Source of the DNA: Rhypophila decipiens | Taxonomy: Eukaryota; Ascomycota; Sordariomycetes; Sordariales; Naviculisporaceae | DNA: 64,000 bases | Assembly: GCA_033297075.1 (NCBI GenBank) | Contig: MU858070.1 | Span: forward strand, 62,001 to 126,000 | Reading direction: 5' to 3' | In this document: in pieces, positions 45,089 through 56,915 of the stretch | Position numbering within the stretch: position 1 is the stretch's first letter | Layout: every line of letters begins with the position of its first letter | The notes under the pieces: model-generated | What the model was told of the DNA's origin: nothing | The model's input: the letters and a program-made list of their open reading frames with translations, nothing else | Database searches by the model: none | Translations under genes and position numbers: made by a program

Positions 45089-48000
45089 TCAAAACTCGTC
45101 CTCACTATAATCTTCATAATTAAACATATAATCGGGCTCTCCGACTTCTACGAGGTCTACCCCGTCCTGAATCAATAGCTTCTTAGTCTCCTCAGGCAAA
45201 GTATCAACATCAAGCAACGAGACAGAGGCCCGGTTATTAAGACTGTGCCACTCCAGAGCCAGCGGATCCTCAACAGGGATATTAAGCAACTGTTGTCTCC
45301 TACGCCCGCCGGTGGCTCTAATCCGCTTGTTATCGTCTTCCTGGGTCATCTGCCACCTTGCTAAGAGCGGCTCGTCCGGATCGTCCTTATCGTGCCAATC
45401 TCGACGATAGAAGCCCAGCTCGGCATATCGTGGGCCTTGTACGACCCAATGTCGGTTGGCTGGGTGGACCATCAGTTGTTGGTTGGCTAGATACTCGTTC
45501 GCACGGGCCACAACGGCCTTGGAGTCTTCTGGTTCGGCTAGGCTGCCATCTGCGTTATATTCGGGCGTGGGCGGTTCTTTGTGGTAGATTATACTCTTGG
45601 GCGGGCGGACTACCTTGGTTGTGCCGTTGGGAAGACGTAGAGTCGTAAAAGCCGATTTCTTGGCGTCGTCGTCGGGGGCATCGAGTGACAGTAGAAATAC
45701 ACGGCCGGTGGCATCGCCCACCACCAACTTGGAGCGATCTGGCGAGAAAAGTCCACATGTGATTGGTCCCGGGGCCTCGAGCAAGTCGCGGACCAGTGGC
45801 TTCTCGTGAGACCGTATATTCCAGACTTTGACCACGCCGTCCGAAGATCCAGTGTAGAATCTGTCGGGCGTATTGCCCCAGGCGGTAAACTTGACGCCCA
45901 CGTCTTCCCGTTCACGATCCCCACGGTACTCATCGATCGGCTCGTCGTGCCGCAAGACGTGGATTGGCCTATCCCCCCGCGCAGTATCCCACATATAGAC
46001 TTTCCCGTCAGTACAAGCCGCCGAGATATAGCAGTACGTGAAGCTGTTGGGCATGATCGTCAGCTCGTTGATGTCCAGAGCCGTACAGTCAAGCGTCTGT
46101 ACAGGGGTAAACGCCTGGCCACCATATTCAGAGCAGTCCGAGACCCTGAAAATGCGAATCTGTGTCCGCACGCCCTCGTCTGTGTCCAGCCCTAGCGGGG
46201 ATGTAGCTGCAATGAAAGAAGGCTGGCTCGGATGCCAGAGAATCTCAAAGACGTTTTGAGTCGTGGCAGACGTGATCCTCCACCGTTGCCCCGTCAGACC
46301 GTCCCACAGACAAAGCTCTCCGGAATCTCTTCTGTCCTGTGGGATATCGTTATCGTCGCCAGTTCGACTACGGGGCGAGTAGCCAACTAGGAGAAGGTGC
46401 TGCACCTCGGGAGACTGACCCCACTGCATGGTAGCAGGAAAGTAGGCCCATTTCTCTGTCGAGACAGTGTTTCCGTACTCGTCAGTCACACGCGAGCAAG
46501 AATAGCGCCTACCGGGGCTCTGGCCGATGTCGTCATGCCGGATCTTGTATATACGAATTGCATTGGTTGGTACGTCGGCGGCCGTAGCAACCATCCCAGA
46601 CTGATGCTTCGAGCAGACGACGAAGTTGACATTTCCATCATGCTTCCAAGTACCCTGGACCTTCATAGTTGGTCCAGAGTCGGTCTCATCAACCTTCCAG
46701 ATTTTGACAGTTGTGTCGAATCCGGAAGTAAAGGCCAAACCAAGGTTGGGATCATAATCAGACGAGACTACCGAGGTATACAACCAAGGATCTTGGGACT
46801 CCCGCATGGCGTTGGTGGAGTTTTCTCCCTTCTCAACCATCGGCCGCACAATCCTGTGGTCTGGATACGCGCGAAGGGTCCCCACACGACAGGAACCCAG
46901 GACTAGGTTTCCAGGTTTGTTGTACTGCTGATTGTGCGCATCAGAATGCTCGGTGGTTCCGCAGATGAAGTTGTCCGCAGAGGTCCAGACAATGGTCGAT
47001 ATATCGCCTGCGCAATTCGTCCACTCTTCTCTAAGCTCCAGTTCGTCATCACGACACTTGTGGAACTCGTTGACAAAGTTAACGTTGTCTCTCATAGCAC
47101 CATGGTGACCTCGATGGCCAGTGATTTCCCTGGTGAACAAGAGGGAAGGGATCTTGCTTGACCGTGCAAATGTAGCGTGCTGGTCGTACGGGTCTCGCCG
47201 AACTGTAATAATTGATGGGATCGTTGGAGGCTTCTGGACGGCATGTTTGCTCATCACCAAGATATCCTCTAGGTATTGTTCGATATCCTGTACCGACCGG
47301 CGAGGAATTTTAGCAATCTTCGCAACATCGACCATGGTTTTTTGCTTCTTCTTTAGGCGCGCGAGTTGTTTTACGAGGTCTTTTTCAACGTCTCTCCGCC
47401 GTCCCTTCGGTTCGGCACCGACAACCTGCCGAGCGGCAGCACGAAGACACGCGACTTCCTCCGAGGTGAAATCAAAGTGTACAGCTACTGGATTCTGCAG
47501 AACTACAGGGTCCATACGAAGGAAAGCCGATGGGATATGAGACAGGGCGAGTCTCGTTTCAGCAGCAAGGTACGGCCGGTCCTTTTCTGTGAAATATTCT
47601 GACAATTGGTGATCGTCTTCTTTCTGCTTCCCATGCCATAACGACGAATGCGCTCTGGCTCGAAAATTCGTCGGTGAGGTTGGAACCTCTCGCTTGGGCT
47701 TTCCAAGGTGTTGCTCCACTGGCCGTGGTGGTGCCCGGGGAATTTGGGAAGGTGCAGCAGGAGAAGGTGCAGCAGGAGGCACAGCTGATACCGGTCTGGC
47801 GGAGGGTATTGGCATAGACGGGGAAAGCTTTCGCTCGACTTGGTTGTCTTTCTCGATGGGCATTGCCTCTTGTGGCTTAATAAGTCGAGACGGCCCTTCA
47901 TAGTGTCCAGAGTTCGGTCTTGCGGGCAGTGTCAAAGTTGACTCCGACACTCCTGGCCATCTTGCCTGAGAAGGCGCTGTTTCCTGTTGAACACTGACAG

Positions 48001-48785
48001 GAGCAGGTAAAGTACCCGGCTGGGAAGTCTTTAAGCACTCGGCTTTTAAACGCTCACGTTCGCGATCCTGTGAAGCGGTATTAGCCGGTTGTCTTGAGAG
48101 TCAGGAGGAAGTGAAACGACCAATACTTACCGCGACATTATTAATCTCGCGGCGCACATACCCCTCGAGTAAGTCGTCGAAGATGCGTCTATCGTGAGAA
48201 AGCAGATCGGATTTGGTGAGGTTTTGTATGACCTTTTTGGAGCGTTAGTTCGAATCCCTCTCTGAGGAGCTGGATGGACGCTGGTTGTCTGATAACCTAC
48301 CTGTTTCTCAAGCCTTTCTCTCAGCGCCTCGTATTGTTCTTTCGGCGCCTTGTTTCCGACCACTCTTCTTCTCAATTCCTGGTCGACGCATTGTACTATG
48401 CGCTGCTCGTGATAGCTATATCCGGATCCGTTCTGGAGCTTCTGTCGTTTGCTGGGGGGTTCGTCGGCGGAGGCCTCATCGCCCAGCCTACAGGAACTGG
48501 TTAATACATGGCCAGGGAACTGTAGTGCTGGCCTTTTTGTAGACAAACGAAGTGACGAAGGGGGAGAGGCTACTGTGGTGACACTCGAACCGATGAGGAT
48601 GGTGGGAGGGGCGTGGAAGGGAGCCAGGAAAGAGATGAAGTGGGGAGAGGTAGAAAGCTCAGCACGTAACGCGTTCACTTTGCGATTTAGGCATAAGAAG
48701 GTGAAATTATGGAGGAATCAAGTAAAGGGAAGTAAAAAGCGAAAGGAGCGTTATAGGGGAGGAATACATACCTATTAAGATCCAT
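45089..48785 (-). CDS. Large nuclear WD40-repeat protein with SANT-like region, function unknown
   Basis: I do not recognise this protein. Exons are 48785-48772 (14 nt), 48487-48301, 48232-48131 and 48067-45089, giving 1093 aa; introns are 284, 68 and 63 nt, and all joins keep frame. It starts MDLNRLGDEASADEPPSKRQ, with a basic PPSKRQKL patch that could be a nuclear signal. Helical charged sequence follows to about 125, then a Pro-rich linker (about 180-240). Residues 298-370 (FTSEEVACLRAA to IPRRSVQDIEQYLEDI) resemble a SANT/Myb helix-turn-helix. At least seven WD-type blades follow (about 400-940), for example LAFTSGFDTTVKIWKV, YISAACTDGKVYMWDT and FYTGSSDGVVKVWNIR. The C-terminal 150 residues are charged and end acidic (NYEDYSEDEF). 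A chromatin or transcription role is inference. Confidence 0.85.
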
Positions 48786-50786
48786 CTCGTCGCGACGCGC
48801 TTCGTGAAATTCAGAGGGTGGTGTGGTTCTGGGTCTGTACCGCTGCTATTTAGTAACTAAAAACAAGTTATTAACTAAAACGGCAAAAGACGGAAGAACG
48901 GAACAGCGGAGACGTGGTCCGTGCACCTAACTTGCTAAAACTCTAAATCTAGGATATAAAATCTGTGAGAAATTTTTAATAAATATAAAGAAAATTAAGA
49001 TGTATATTATATATAAAATTTATAATTAAAATTTTATATTATTAATATATACTACTATTAACTTAGTATAACTTAAGTTATAATATGAATTTATTTAATT
49101 TCCATTTATATTCCCTAATTTATCTCCATTCTATTCTGGTGCGCTCTAAATCGCTTGATACGCCATAATTATTGCTTCCATTTAGTTTGCTTCTTTGCAC
49201 TGGCATTTGCCTCGAAATTCGAGCATTCTTCGATTGGAATTCAGTGGTTGTATCGCATTAAATGCCATCGCAAAGTTACCGCGCGCAGGCCGCGCTCCGG
49301 CGCTCCGCACTTACAGCGCTCATCACGTTATATCATTTGTAAGGAACATATCTATAAAATACTTTAAACGCGCCTTTGAACATGAAATCAGATTCTCTCA
49401 GATTATACCTTCTTAGAGGATGTAAAATGCCCATTTTATAGAAGCCCATATATCTTGACATCTTAACCACGTCTCTACTCCGTAATGTACAGGATACATG
49501 CTCTATAAAGCCAGATCCGGCCCTCTAAGGCCTATGCTGTTCCAACCCAAATGCAGGAGGCCTACGGCGGTCAAATATGGACGTTAAATCGTAATCGAGG
49601 CTTCCGAAGCTCCATCGGAGCCGGTTGCGTCGCATACCCAATCCCCCTTCACAGCGGGATGTGTCGCACAACGTTTTCCACGAGCCAGCGCCCCAGTCCG
49701 GGGCATTCTCGAGCAACTTCAACGAGAACTACAGAGTTTATTAGCGCACATACTCTATATACATGTGCTTAAGTGCGGTAAAGGCGTCGCGACGAAGTTT
49801 GCACAGCGCAAATAACTTGAAAGGGCTTCCGAAGTACCACATTCTCTCAACTAATGCGGTTATATGGTCCGTGCACTCTAACCAATCAATTTTCATTTTA
49901 TTGGTATGACCGTATCTTTTGACGCGCCATTCTCTAAATTATGCTAACGGACTACTTGGTGTGCCAGGGAGTAATATTATCTCAGTGAACTCAGACCTCT
50001 TTTCTATGGGCAACTGGCTGGCAGTGGTGGACCCACTTTTATGCTCAGGAACCGTGGAAAACAAGTCTGAGTTCACTTACACCGCCAGCTGTTAACCCGC
50101 TTATATAAGTTAACCAACGAGGTCCGAGTTCACTAAGATAAGGAGTAATAATGTAAGTTGAAGTGTTTTAGTAGTTCGTGCACAGATTGTAAAAGCGTAT
50201 CGGACTAAAGAATATAGTATCCGTATCTTCTTTTCATTATTTCATGTTGTAAGGTGATGGCAGGTACGCCTGATCAAGGTGGTCACAATGAGGGCAACAA
50301 GTGTCAACAATAGGCGCGAGCAAGAACTAGCATTGATCTTAGACTTCAACCTGGCCTGAGCTAAAGTGGTGGGCGAAGGCCAGAGTTCATATATAGGTTG
50401 ATGATCTGCTTGGAGCTTCCCCTGGAAACAGTGATGGTGTTTGGGAATGCTGATGGCGTTTGGGAATCGTGGGGGAGTGTGTGCCATGTGTGTATCAGGG
50501 TTGCCAGGGTGGTTTCCTTACACATGTTGAGGAACTTCGAAGAGACTACTTTGAACGTCCTCCGTCAGCTACGTACAAAAAGAAATCGCTTAAAAGGCGG
50601 TATAATTAGTTAAATAAGTATATATCTTAGATTCCCCTTACAATATATATACAACACCGCAGATTTCGCTTACAATCTTTTACACATAAAACACCGCCTT
50701 AGAATTAGAATGACAAAGAAAATATGTGATGATGAATGCAAGAAAGATAGCGTGCGAAATATGACGAGCGGGCAGGCAAAGCAGGT
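48786..50786. other. AT-rich, transposon-scarred region upstream of the WD40 gene
   Basis: A TA-rich block at about 48950-49120 looks RIP-mutated. The 12-nt sequence TGGTCCGTGCAC occurs at both 48915 and 49865, perhaps the ends of a decayed element. A well-formed MITE lies at 49977-50141. The rest, up to the 3' end of the acyl-CoA synthetase gene, shows no coding frame. Confidence 0.6.
49977..50141. mobile_element. 165-bp MITE with 9-bp target-site duplication
   Basis: The left end TTATCTCAGTGAACTCAGAC (arm 49977-49999) matches the reverse complement of the right end (50119-50141) over 23 nt with two differences, both transitions. The nine bases GGAGTAATA flank the element directly on both sides (49968-49976 and 50142-50150). 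There is no internal frame of note; a further GAGTTCACT copy is subterminal at 50069. A 9-bp duplication points to a Mutator-like (MULE) mobiliser. The near-perfect ends suggest fairly recent insertion. Confidence 0.88.
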
Positions 50787-53035
50787 TTAAAGCTTGGGCT
50801 TGCTGGTTTCGGCAGCTCTGAGCTCTTCATACATCCTGTCAATCTCGGCCCTGAACGCCTTGGCAGCTTGAGGGCGCTTGAGTTTGAGTCTGTTCAGCCC
50901 AGTGTTAGTAATGAGCCATGAATGTAAGCTTAGCTAAACAAGGGTATGGAGGCAACTTACGTAGGAGTCAACAGCTCATTCTCAATCGAGAATGGCTCGA
51001 CGTCAAAGTAGCAGTTCTTAACCTTCTCAAAGCTGTTGAACTTGTGGCTCTTGGCAATGTTATCCAGAAGCTTGAGGAAGTTGGACTTGACACGGGGGTC
51101 GTTGGCGGCAACCTTAATCGCAGCCGGGTCATCGGCGGCGATGCTCTTCTTGAGGATTCCGCTCGCGTAGGGTGCAAAGTGGAGAGGGTCGACCCCAAAG
51201 ATGGCGACGAGGCTGTGCTCCTTCATGTCACCGTGCACGTATGCCATGGCGATGAGGTTGGTGCTGCCCATGAAGACGTTCTCGATGCGCTCGGGGGAGA
51301 TGTACTCGCCCTGAGCCAGCTTGAGCACGTTCTTCTTTCGATCGATAATCTTGAACCGGCCCAGGCTGTCGACCTCGACAATGTCGCCGGTGTGGAACCA
51401 CCCATCGGCGTCGATCGCCTTGGCGGTCTCCTCGGGGTTCTTGTAGTACTCCTTGAAGATGATGGGGCCGCGCATGAGAAGCTCGCCACGGGGGTTAGGC
51501 TTATCCTCGACTGTGTACTCGTAGTCTGGAACGGACTCGATGCAGAGCTCGACCGAGGGGCACGGAGGACCGATGTTGCCGGTAGAGAAGTCGTCGCGAG
51601 CCTGGACAGTGCCAACAGCGTACGACTCGGTCAAGCCGTAACCTTGGATGAAGGCGTTTCCAAAGGCGGCACGGAGGAAGACCTGTACGTCGGGGTCGAG
51701 CTGGGCGCTTCCACTAACCATGGTGCGTGCCCGTTGGAGACCAACATTCTTGAGAACCTTTGGTGTCCAGATGCGGTCATAGAGCCAGTGCTGGTTGTGC
51801 GCCTGTCCGTGAGGAAGAAGCATGCTGGCCTTCTTGGTGTCCACAACCCGCCTCGAGAGTGTGCCCTTGAACCCGTCGGCCTCAACGGTTCCAGCCTGGA
51901 TGGCCGAGTTGATACGGTTGTACAACCGCGGGACAGACATCAGGCCAGTTGGGCGAAGGATCTTCAAGTCCTCTACCAGGGCGGTGATGTCGCCATGGAA
52001 GTACCCAATCGCAGCACCCTCAGACAAGGCTGACTGGTCAGCCATGCGCCCGTAGATGTGCGCAAGAGGGAGGTAGGAGAGGTGAACATCGTTGGCAGAG
52101 ATGGTCTGGTTAGAGCGGGCAGCGGTGATACCGGCGACACCGTTGGAGTGGGTAATAAGAACACCCTTTGGGTCACCTGTAGTGCCAGAAGTGTAATTGA
52201 TGGTCAGAATATCCTCGCGCCTAGGTGGGCGCATACCACGACCAGACTTGGCACCAATGGCCTCAACCTCCTCCATCGAGTAAATCTTGATGCCCAAAGC
52301 GGCAGCCGAGGCATTCAAGATTGCGCCCTTGCTGTGCCCAGAAGGCTCACCGGCATCGAGAGGATCGAGCGAAACAATAAGCTTGAGAGTTGGGACCCGA
52401 GGAGCGATCTTCAGCAAAGTCGGAATATGGGGCAGGGAGCAAGCAATGGCAGTCAAGCCGCTGTGGTTGATGATGTACTCGGTGGCTTCGGGGCCGAGGG
52501 TCTCGTACAAAGAGACGGGCCACAGGGACTGGGAGAGTAGCGCGAGCTCTGAAAAATGCCGTTAGCGTTCGTTCTGCGATGTTGAATGCGACGGAAGGAA
52601 AGGCTTACCGGTGATTTGCCATTCCGGACGGTTCTGCGCCCACAATCCTACCGGGTACTTGTCATCCGTGATGCCCAACTGGCGCTGGACCTCGACAATA
52701 CCAGCGCCGAGGTTCTTCCTGCGTTCAGCAACCTCAGCGTAGGTCGTCCAGACATACTTGGGCTCCCATGTCTTGGTAACAGGGTTCCATGGCCTCCACC
52801 CCAGGCATCTGTTATTGGGCACTCTTGCGACAGAGGCCTCGAAAAGATCGTGAACAGTCTGCTCGGCAGGATCGTAGGTAGCCAGCAAGGGGCCATCTTG
52901 GAATCGCCAGTGACGGTAGATGGGAGAGCGGTTAGGGCGCTCAGTGCCGGGAATGGGCACAGCATACGGCGAGCCGGGAGGAGGAGGTTGGGCAATTGAG
53001 TTGATGTAAGACCTGGTATCCTGTTTGGGAGCCAT
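50787..53035 (-). CDS. Long-chain acyl-CoA synthetase
   Basis: Activates long-chain fatty acids with ATP and CoA for storage, membrane synthesis or beta-oxidation. Exons are 53035-52609, 52548-50961 and 50889-50787 (705 aa); introns are 61 nt (GTAAGC donor, TTTCAG acceptor) and 71 nt. The joins give WQITELALLSQSLWPVSLYE and ENELLTPTLKLKRPQAAKAF. The AMP-binding signature YTSGTTGDPKG is at 261-271, IQGYGLTESYA is the second adenylate motif, and DGWFHTGDIVEVDSLGRFKI plus DRKKNVLKLAQGEYISPERI form the hinge and fatty-acid motif region. Length and N-terminus fit the fungal Faa group. It ends in PKL, at best a weak variant of the peroxisomal SKL signal, so peroxisomal location is uncertain. Confidence 0.94.
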
Positions 53036-56000
53036 GGCTGCGGATGTGCCGGAAGGTTTGGAAGGGGCGCAAGAGATTGGATCGACTTCGAGGCAAGGCA
53101 GGCACCAGGGAAGCGGAAGGAAGTTGGTGTAGAGTGAGAGTGAATACTAATAAGCCAAAGCTGACTTGACTATTCGCGCTAAATGTCCTCTAAAGAAAGC
53201 GAAAAGGGAAGGACGTTGTGGAAATAAAGATGCTTCGTGTCGGTGCTGTGCCTTGTCGAGTCGCAAAGGTTGTGGTGAGGTTTAGGTGGGAGAGTGACGG
53301 AGCTAAGAGCAGGAAGACATCCCCTTTTCGACGAGACGGTCAAAGGTCGGCTGTCGGTAGCATGTGGCCTCGCTGGGACAAGCCCGGGGCCGAATGCGAC
53401 AGGGGACGGAGCTACTAAACACGGGATGAGAGGACAAAGGACGAAGGCCGAATTAAAGACTTTCGAGTCCCCACCAAATTTCCTAACTAAAACTCCCTCT
53501 CTTGACATAACAGAATCATATTCGTCATATCATTGTTTTATGCCTACAAGTGAGTTCGGTGCTACTATCTGCTGTCATCCTGAAGTTACTGAACTCAATT
53601 TGACATTGACAGGTCTCACTGTGAAGTTGGACAGGCATCTTCCTGTGCTGACCAAGCCTCGGCTTCTCATCCATTCTGGGGAAGGGGGTCCAATGAAAGT
53701 GGACCGTGATTCCACCACTCACCACAGCCAATCACTGATCGTGAAAAAAACATCTCGGTCTTGGTCAGCACTTGCCACCTGTGAAATCTGGGGCAAGCAT
53801 GCTCTTGCAACACAGCGAAGCTGGCCGCTGCTGACTTTTGAGATGGCCAAGTTTGCCAAGGGGACTTTGAATTTCTTTAGTGCAGAAATGTCGGAAATAT
53901 CGCAGGATATGTCCAGCTCAGTCCGCAGGATGATGGTTTCCTACGAGTTGAGCCTTACTCGATCCCCAATTTCACTGTCACATGCAGATGCACCAAGCTC
54001 CAGTTGAAGAATGCGGGGCGAAATGAGTCCACACCTCGCTTCTGTTATTCCGCAGCTCCCGTCGTGTTCTGCGGGGGAGCACGACAAAGTGTGGAGAGAA
54101 ATGATAACTTACAGGTTAACGTTACAGATATAAATAAGATTCAAATCTCATCCCGTGCAGATTTACCATGCCCTCGACGGGGCCGTGGGAAACGTCAAAG
54201 GCGAGCTAATAGTTGATGAGAGCCAGGAGTTGTTTTTCCTCGCAGCTGCGGACTTGCGGTATCCGTTGGTGATACTGCGAAGCTAATACTTCTACTCGAC
54301 TGGGCAGAAGAGCTTGTGTTCATGAGGCGTCTGTTGTACTGGTTCAACCAGAACGCATACTCAGAAGGATCGTGTCATGGGGACGTTGAGAAACACGACT
54401 GACTCGGGCATCAAATCGCCTGGGTTATTCTTCGCACATGGTTACAAAACAGATCCCCCCCAAAAGGAGGATATCAACTCGTTTGGCGTCTTGTTGAGGT
54501 CATTTCGCATCGAGGTTTCTCTTCTACCTCTAGCCTTGTTGACCAGGGACCGTTCAGTGCTGTGCCTTCCGTGCTGCTGTGCCACTACCAGCTGGAGAAA
54601 GAAAAGCGACTTGTTTCGTCGATCCACGGCGGCCCTTCAAGGTTCTCCGATTGGCGAGTATGAAACATTTGGTCAAAGTCACAAAACAAAGATATCAATA
54701 TGTGTGTCAGAGAAAGTAGTTGCAAAAGGACGAAGGGTGAAGACTGTGGCGAGATGTTATAATGCAGACAGAGAGGTCCTTGAATCAGTCGACAGCGACC
54801 GGGTTTACATGGAAAGGGGAGGCTCAACGATTGATGTTCATTGCCCCTGCGTCTCCCTCCACCTCGCTGGTACCTCGGGAGCGTTCGGCCTCGGCAGCTC
54901 CTTGCCGAAATGTGTTATTGGGACATTTTGTCGCCGCACGGACGTTTCCGATGCTGAAGAACACAGTTAGCGCGATTCATCCCCCTGCTTGCCTTGCCTT
55001 CCCGCTGGAGAATTATCACCAACAACGTCAGAACCAACATGTTCCCCACCAAGCCTCAACACTTCACCAAACCTTGCCAAGACATTGGCCTTGGCTTTGA
55101 CTTTCCCATCAAACGCAGGACCAAACCCGGATGTTGGTCCATATTCAAAAAAGGAAAGTGAGGCAAGTTCAAAAACACTCATGGAGGTACACCCGTATTG
55201 ATTCCATATACGAGGTAATTTGAGGCCAACTGGTGAGTCCATCAAACGTCACGACCGTGATTTGCTTGCCTTCGACATTCCTCGTGAGGGACCCTCGGAC
55301 CAGACATTTGTTTGACACTGTGGGAGGGAGATCCGAGACCGGTGCCCTGTTCCCATCATCGTCAACTTGACTTGCGGTAGCCGCGCCCATCGCCACTCGC
55401 GGCCAGCATCCACGCCCGTCCCAGTTCTTTTTTCGAGAACATGAGTATCAAGATTCCAATTGACCGTAAACACAGGGCAAACCGAAGCGGCACTCTTCCC
55501 TGTCTCCTATCACCGACTTTGAAACGCCAAACGGCGGGGATTTGGGGATCTCGGAATTAAAAAAGAAGTCACATACAAAGTAGGTACTCTATCTGTATCC
55601 ATATTTCGTTGCAGAACACCAAAATGAGTGCGCCCCGACTCGGATCGTCATCGATCTAGCGGCGGGGGAGCGATCATGCCGGGATTACAAAAGTCCCCCA
55701 GCACACAGCAGAATGACCCCAGATCAACGGTAAAAAGCTGGAAGCGGCATTGAAGAACAAGCTTCACACACCCCCGGCAATATGTCACACAAGGTCCCGG
55801 GATTGGACCGGTTGATTCCGCACCGTACCTTTGCATGGCAGTTCGCAGATGAAGATGGTTTCAGGATAGCTTCAAGGGCACGTCCCTTCCAAATGACTCC
55901 GGATGATGTGCGCTTCACTGACCAGAAAGAGTCCTGTTTTGGTTTCCCCTGTTTGTATTCATTCTTGTTGGGCCCGGCCAAGCAAGTCCCGAACATCAGA

Positions 56001-56327
56001 TTTGCCCTCGCTGCCACCTCGAGGCGGCCTGGGGCCGTGTTCGTTTTCCTTTTGCTTTTCATGACTCTTATCCCGTTTCTTTTTTTTCTTCGTCTTCCCT
56101 CCTCTTCTCTTTACATCTTAGTCCGCTGGTCGTTTCCATCTGGATGGTTCTTGCCTATATACGTATACCTTCAACTTTATTTATTTAATTATTATTTTAT
56201 TGTGAATATCACGAAGCCACACTAGCTGTTGCTTCTATTATCCTTCCATTCTCCTCGACCTGATTTCCCACTCGTGATATCAACCAACACCCCAAGATCC
56301 TGGGTGGAACCGAGCACGTCATCAACA
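53036..56327. other. Gene-free region between acyl-CoA synthetase and MARVEL genes
   Basis: The flanking genes read outward, so this 3.3 kb contains both promoters. Two frames of about 200-240 codons (53294-54007 and 54377-54970, plus) are open but have no domain or coding bias that I can recognise, and I do not annotate them as genes. The stretch just before the MARVEL start is pyrimidine-rich, as in a leader. Confidence 0.55.
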
Positions 56328-56915
56328 ATGGGTTCAAATATTCTTGTCCTCAGCCTCCGGGCTGCCCAGCTCGCCATGTCAGTGGTGGTCCTGGGGCTTT
56401 CAGGATATGTTGCCAGCTGGTACAACAACGACATGGCCACTGCCTCGCCTGGACAAATCAACTTTTTAATATTCGCCTCTCTCTACTCGATATTGTCGAT
56501 CGTCTGTCTTGAAGTCATTCCCAAGTTCGTCCCAAGAGGTAAGCCGCTCAACACATCCTCCCAATCATACAGAAACGCCCAGACTAACAATAGGGCCATA
56601 GCATCAAACCCATACGTCTCCCTAGGCGTGGAATTCACAAACGTGGTGTTCTGGTTCGCCGGCTTCGTCTCCCTAGCCGTCTTCCTCAGCAGACTCCTCT
56701 TTTGCCGCGGCAGCGTCTGTGCCGCCGCCAGAGCCGACACGGCATTCGGCGCCCTCCTCTGGATCCTCTGGACAGTGACGCAGGTCTTCCTCGCACTGGA
56801 CGTTTTCAAGTCGGGGTTTCGCAGACGAGGATCGTCGGCCTCGGGGGGGTCAGCAGCACCCGGCGGCGCGGGAGCACCATACCCAAACCCTTCCATGAAG
56901 GAGACGATGGCCTAA
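56328..56915 (+). CDS. MARVEL-type four-span membrane protein
   Basis: Fungal MARVEL proteins, such as Nce102 and relatives, sit in plasma-membrane or endocytic membrane domains; the exact role of this one is unknown. Exons are 56328-56538 and 56602-56915 (174 aa). The 63-nt intron (GTAAGC donor, CTAAC branch, ATAG acceptor) is in frame and stop-free, so unspliced mRNA would encode 21 extra residues. Four hydrophobic segments are visible: LSLRAAQLAMSVVVLGLSGY near 6-25, INFLIFASLYSILSIVCLEV, VVFWFAGFVSLAVFLSRLLF and ADTAFGALLWILWTVTQVFL. The hydrophilic Gly/Ser-rich tail ends MKETMA. The stop codon TAA shares its last base with a downstream ATG (TAATG). A run of seven G in the tail region (about 56843-56849) makes the frame there sensitive to sequencing error. 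Confidence 0.85.
   Translation: MGSNILVLSLRAAQLAMSVVVLGLSGYVASWYNNDMATASPGQINFLIFASLYSILSIVCLEVIPKFVPRGKPLNTSSQSYRNAQTNNRAIASNPYVSLGVEFTNVVFWFAGFVSLAVFLSRLLFCRGSVCAAARADTAFGALLWILWTVTQVFLALDVFKSGFRRRGSSASGGSAAPGGAGAPYPNPSMKETMA

Noticed and set aside
48246..48256. GTTCGAATCC inside intron 2 of the WD40 gene, like a B box
   Set aside because: The flanks do not pair as a T stem and the 68-nt intron leaves no room for a tRNA.
50918..52033. 371-codon plus-strand frame opposite the acyl-CoA synthetase
   Set aside because: It exactly mirrors the codon structure of the well-supported minus-strand gene and shows no protein family features of its own.
53294..54007. 237-codon open frame upstream of the acyl-CoA synthetase gene
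   Set aside because: It begins with GTG, has no domain, signal peptide or membrane pattern that I recognise, and lies in a promoter region. An RNA read track would settle it.
54377..54970. 197-codon open frame with a real ATG
   Set aside because: The translation has no recognisable motif and Cys/Arg-rich composition typical of chance frames; no neighbouring splice pattern supports it.
56539..56593. Alternative acceptor (ACAATAG) for the MARVEL intron, 8 nt upstream of the chosen one
   Set aside because: It brings a TAG stop into frame within two codons, while the chosen ATAG acceptor keeps the protein open.
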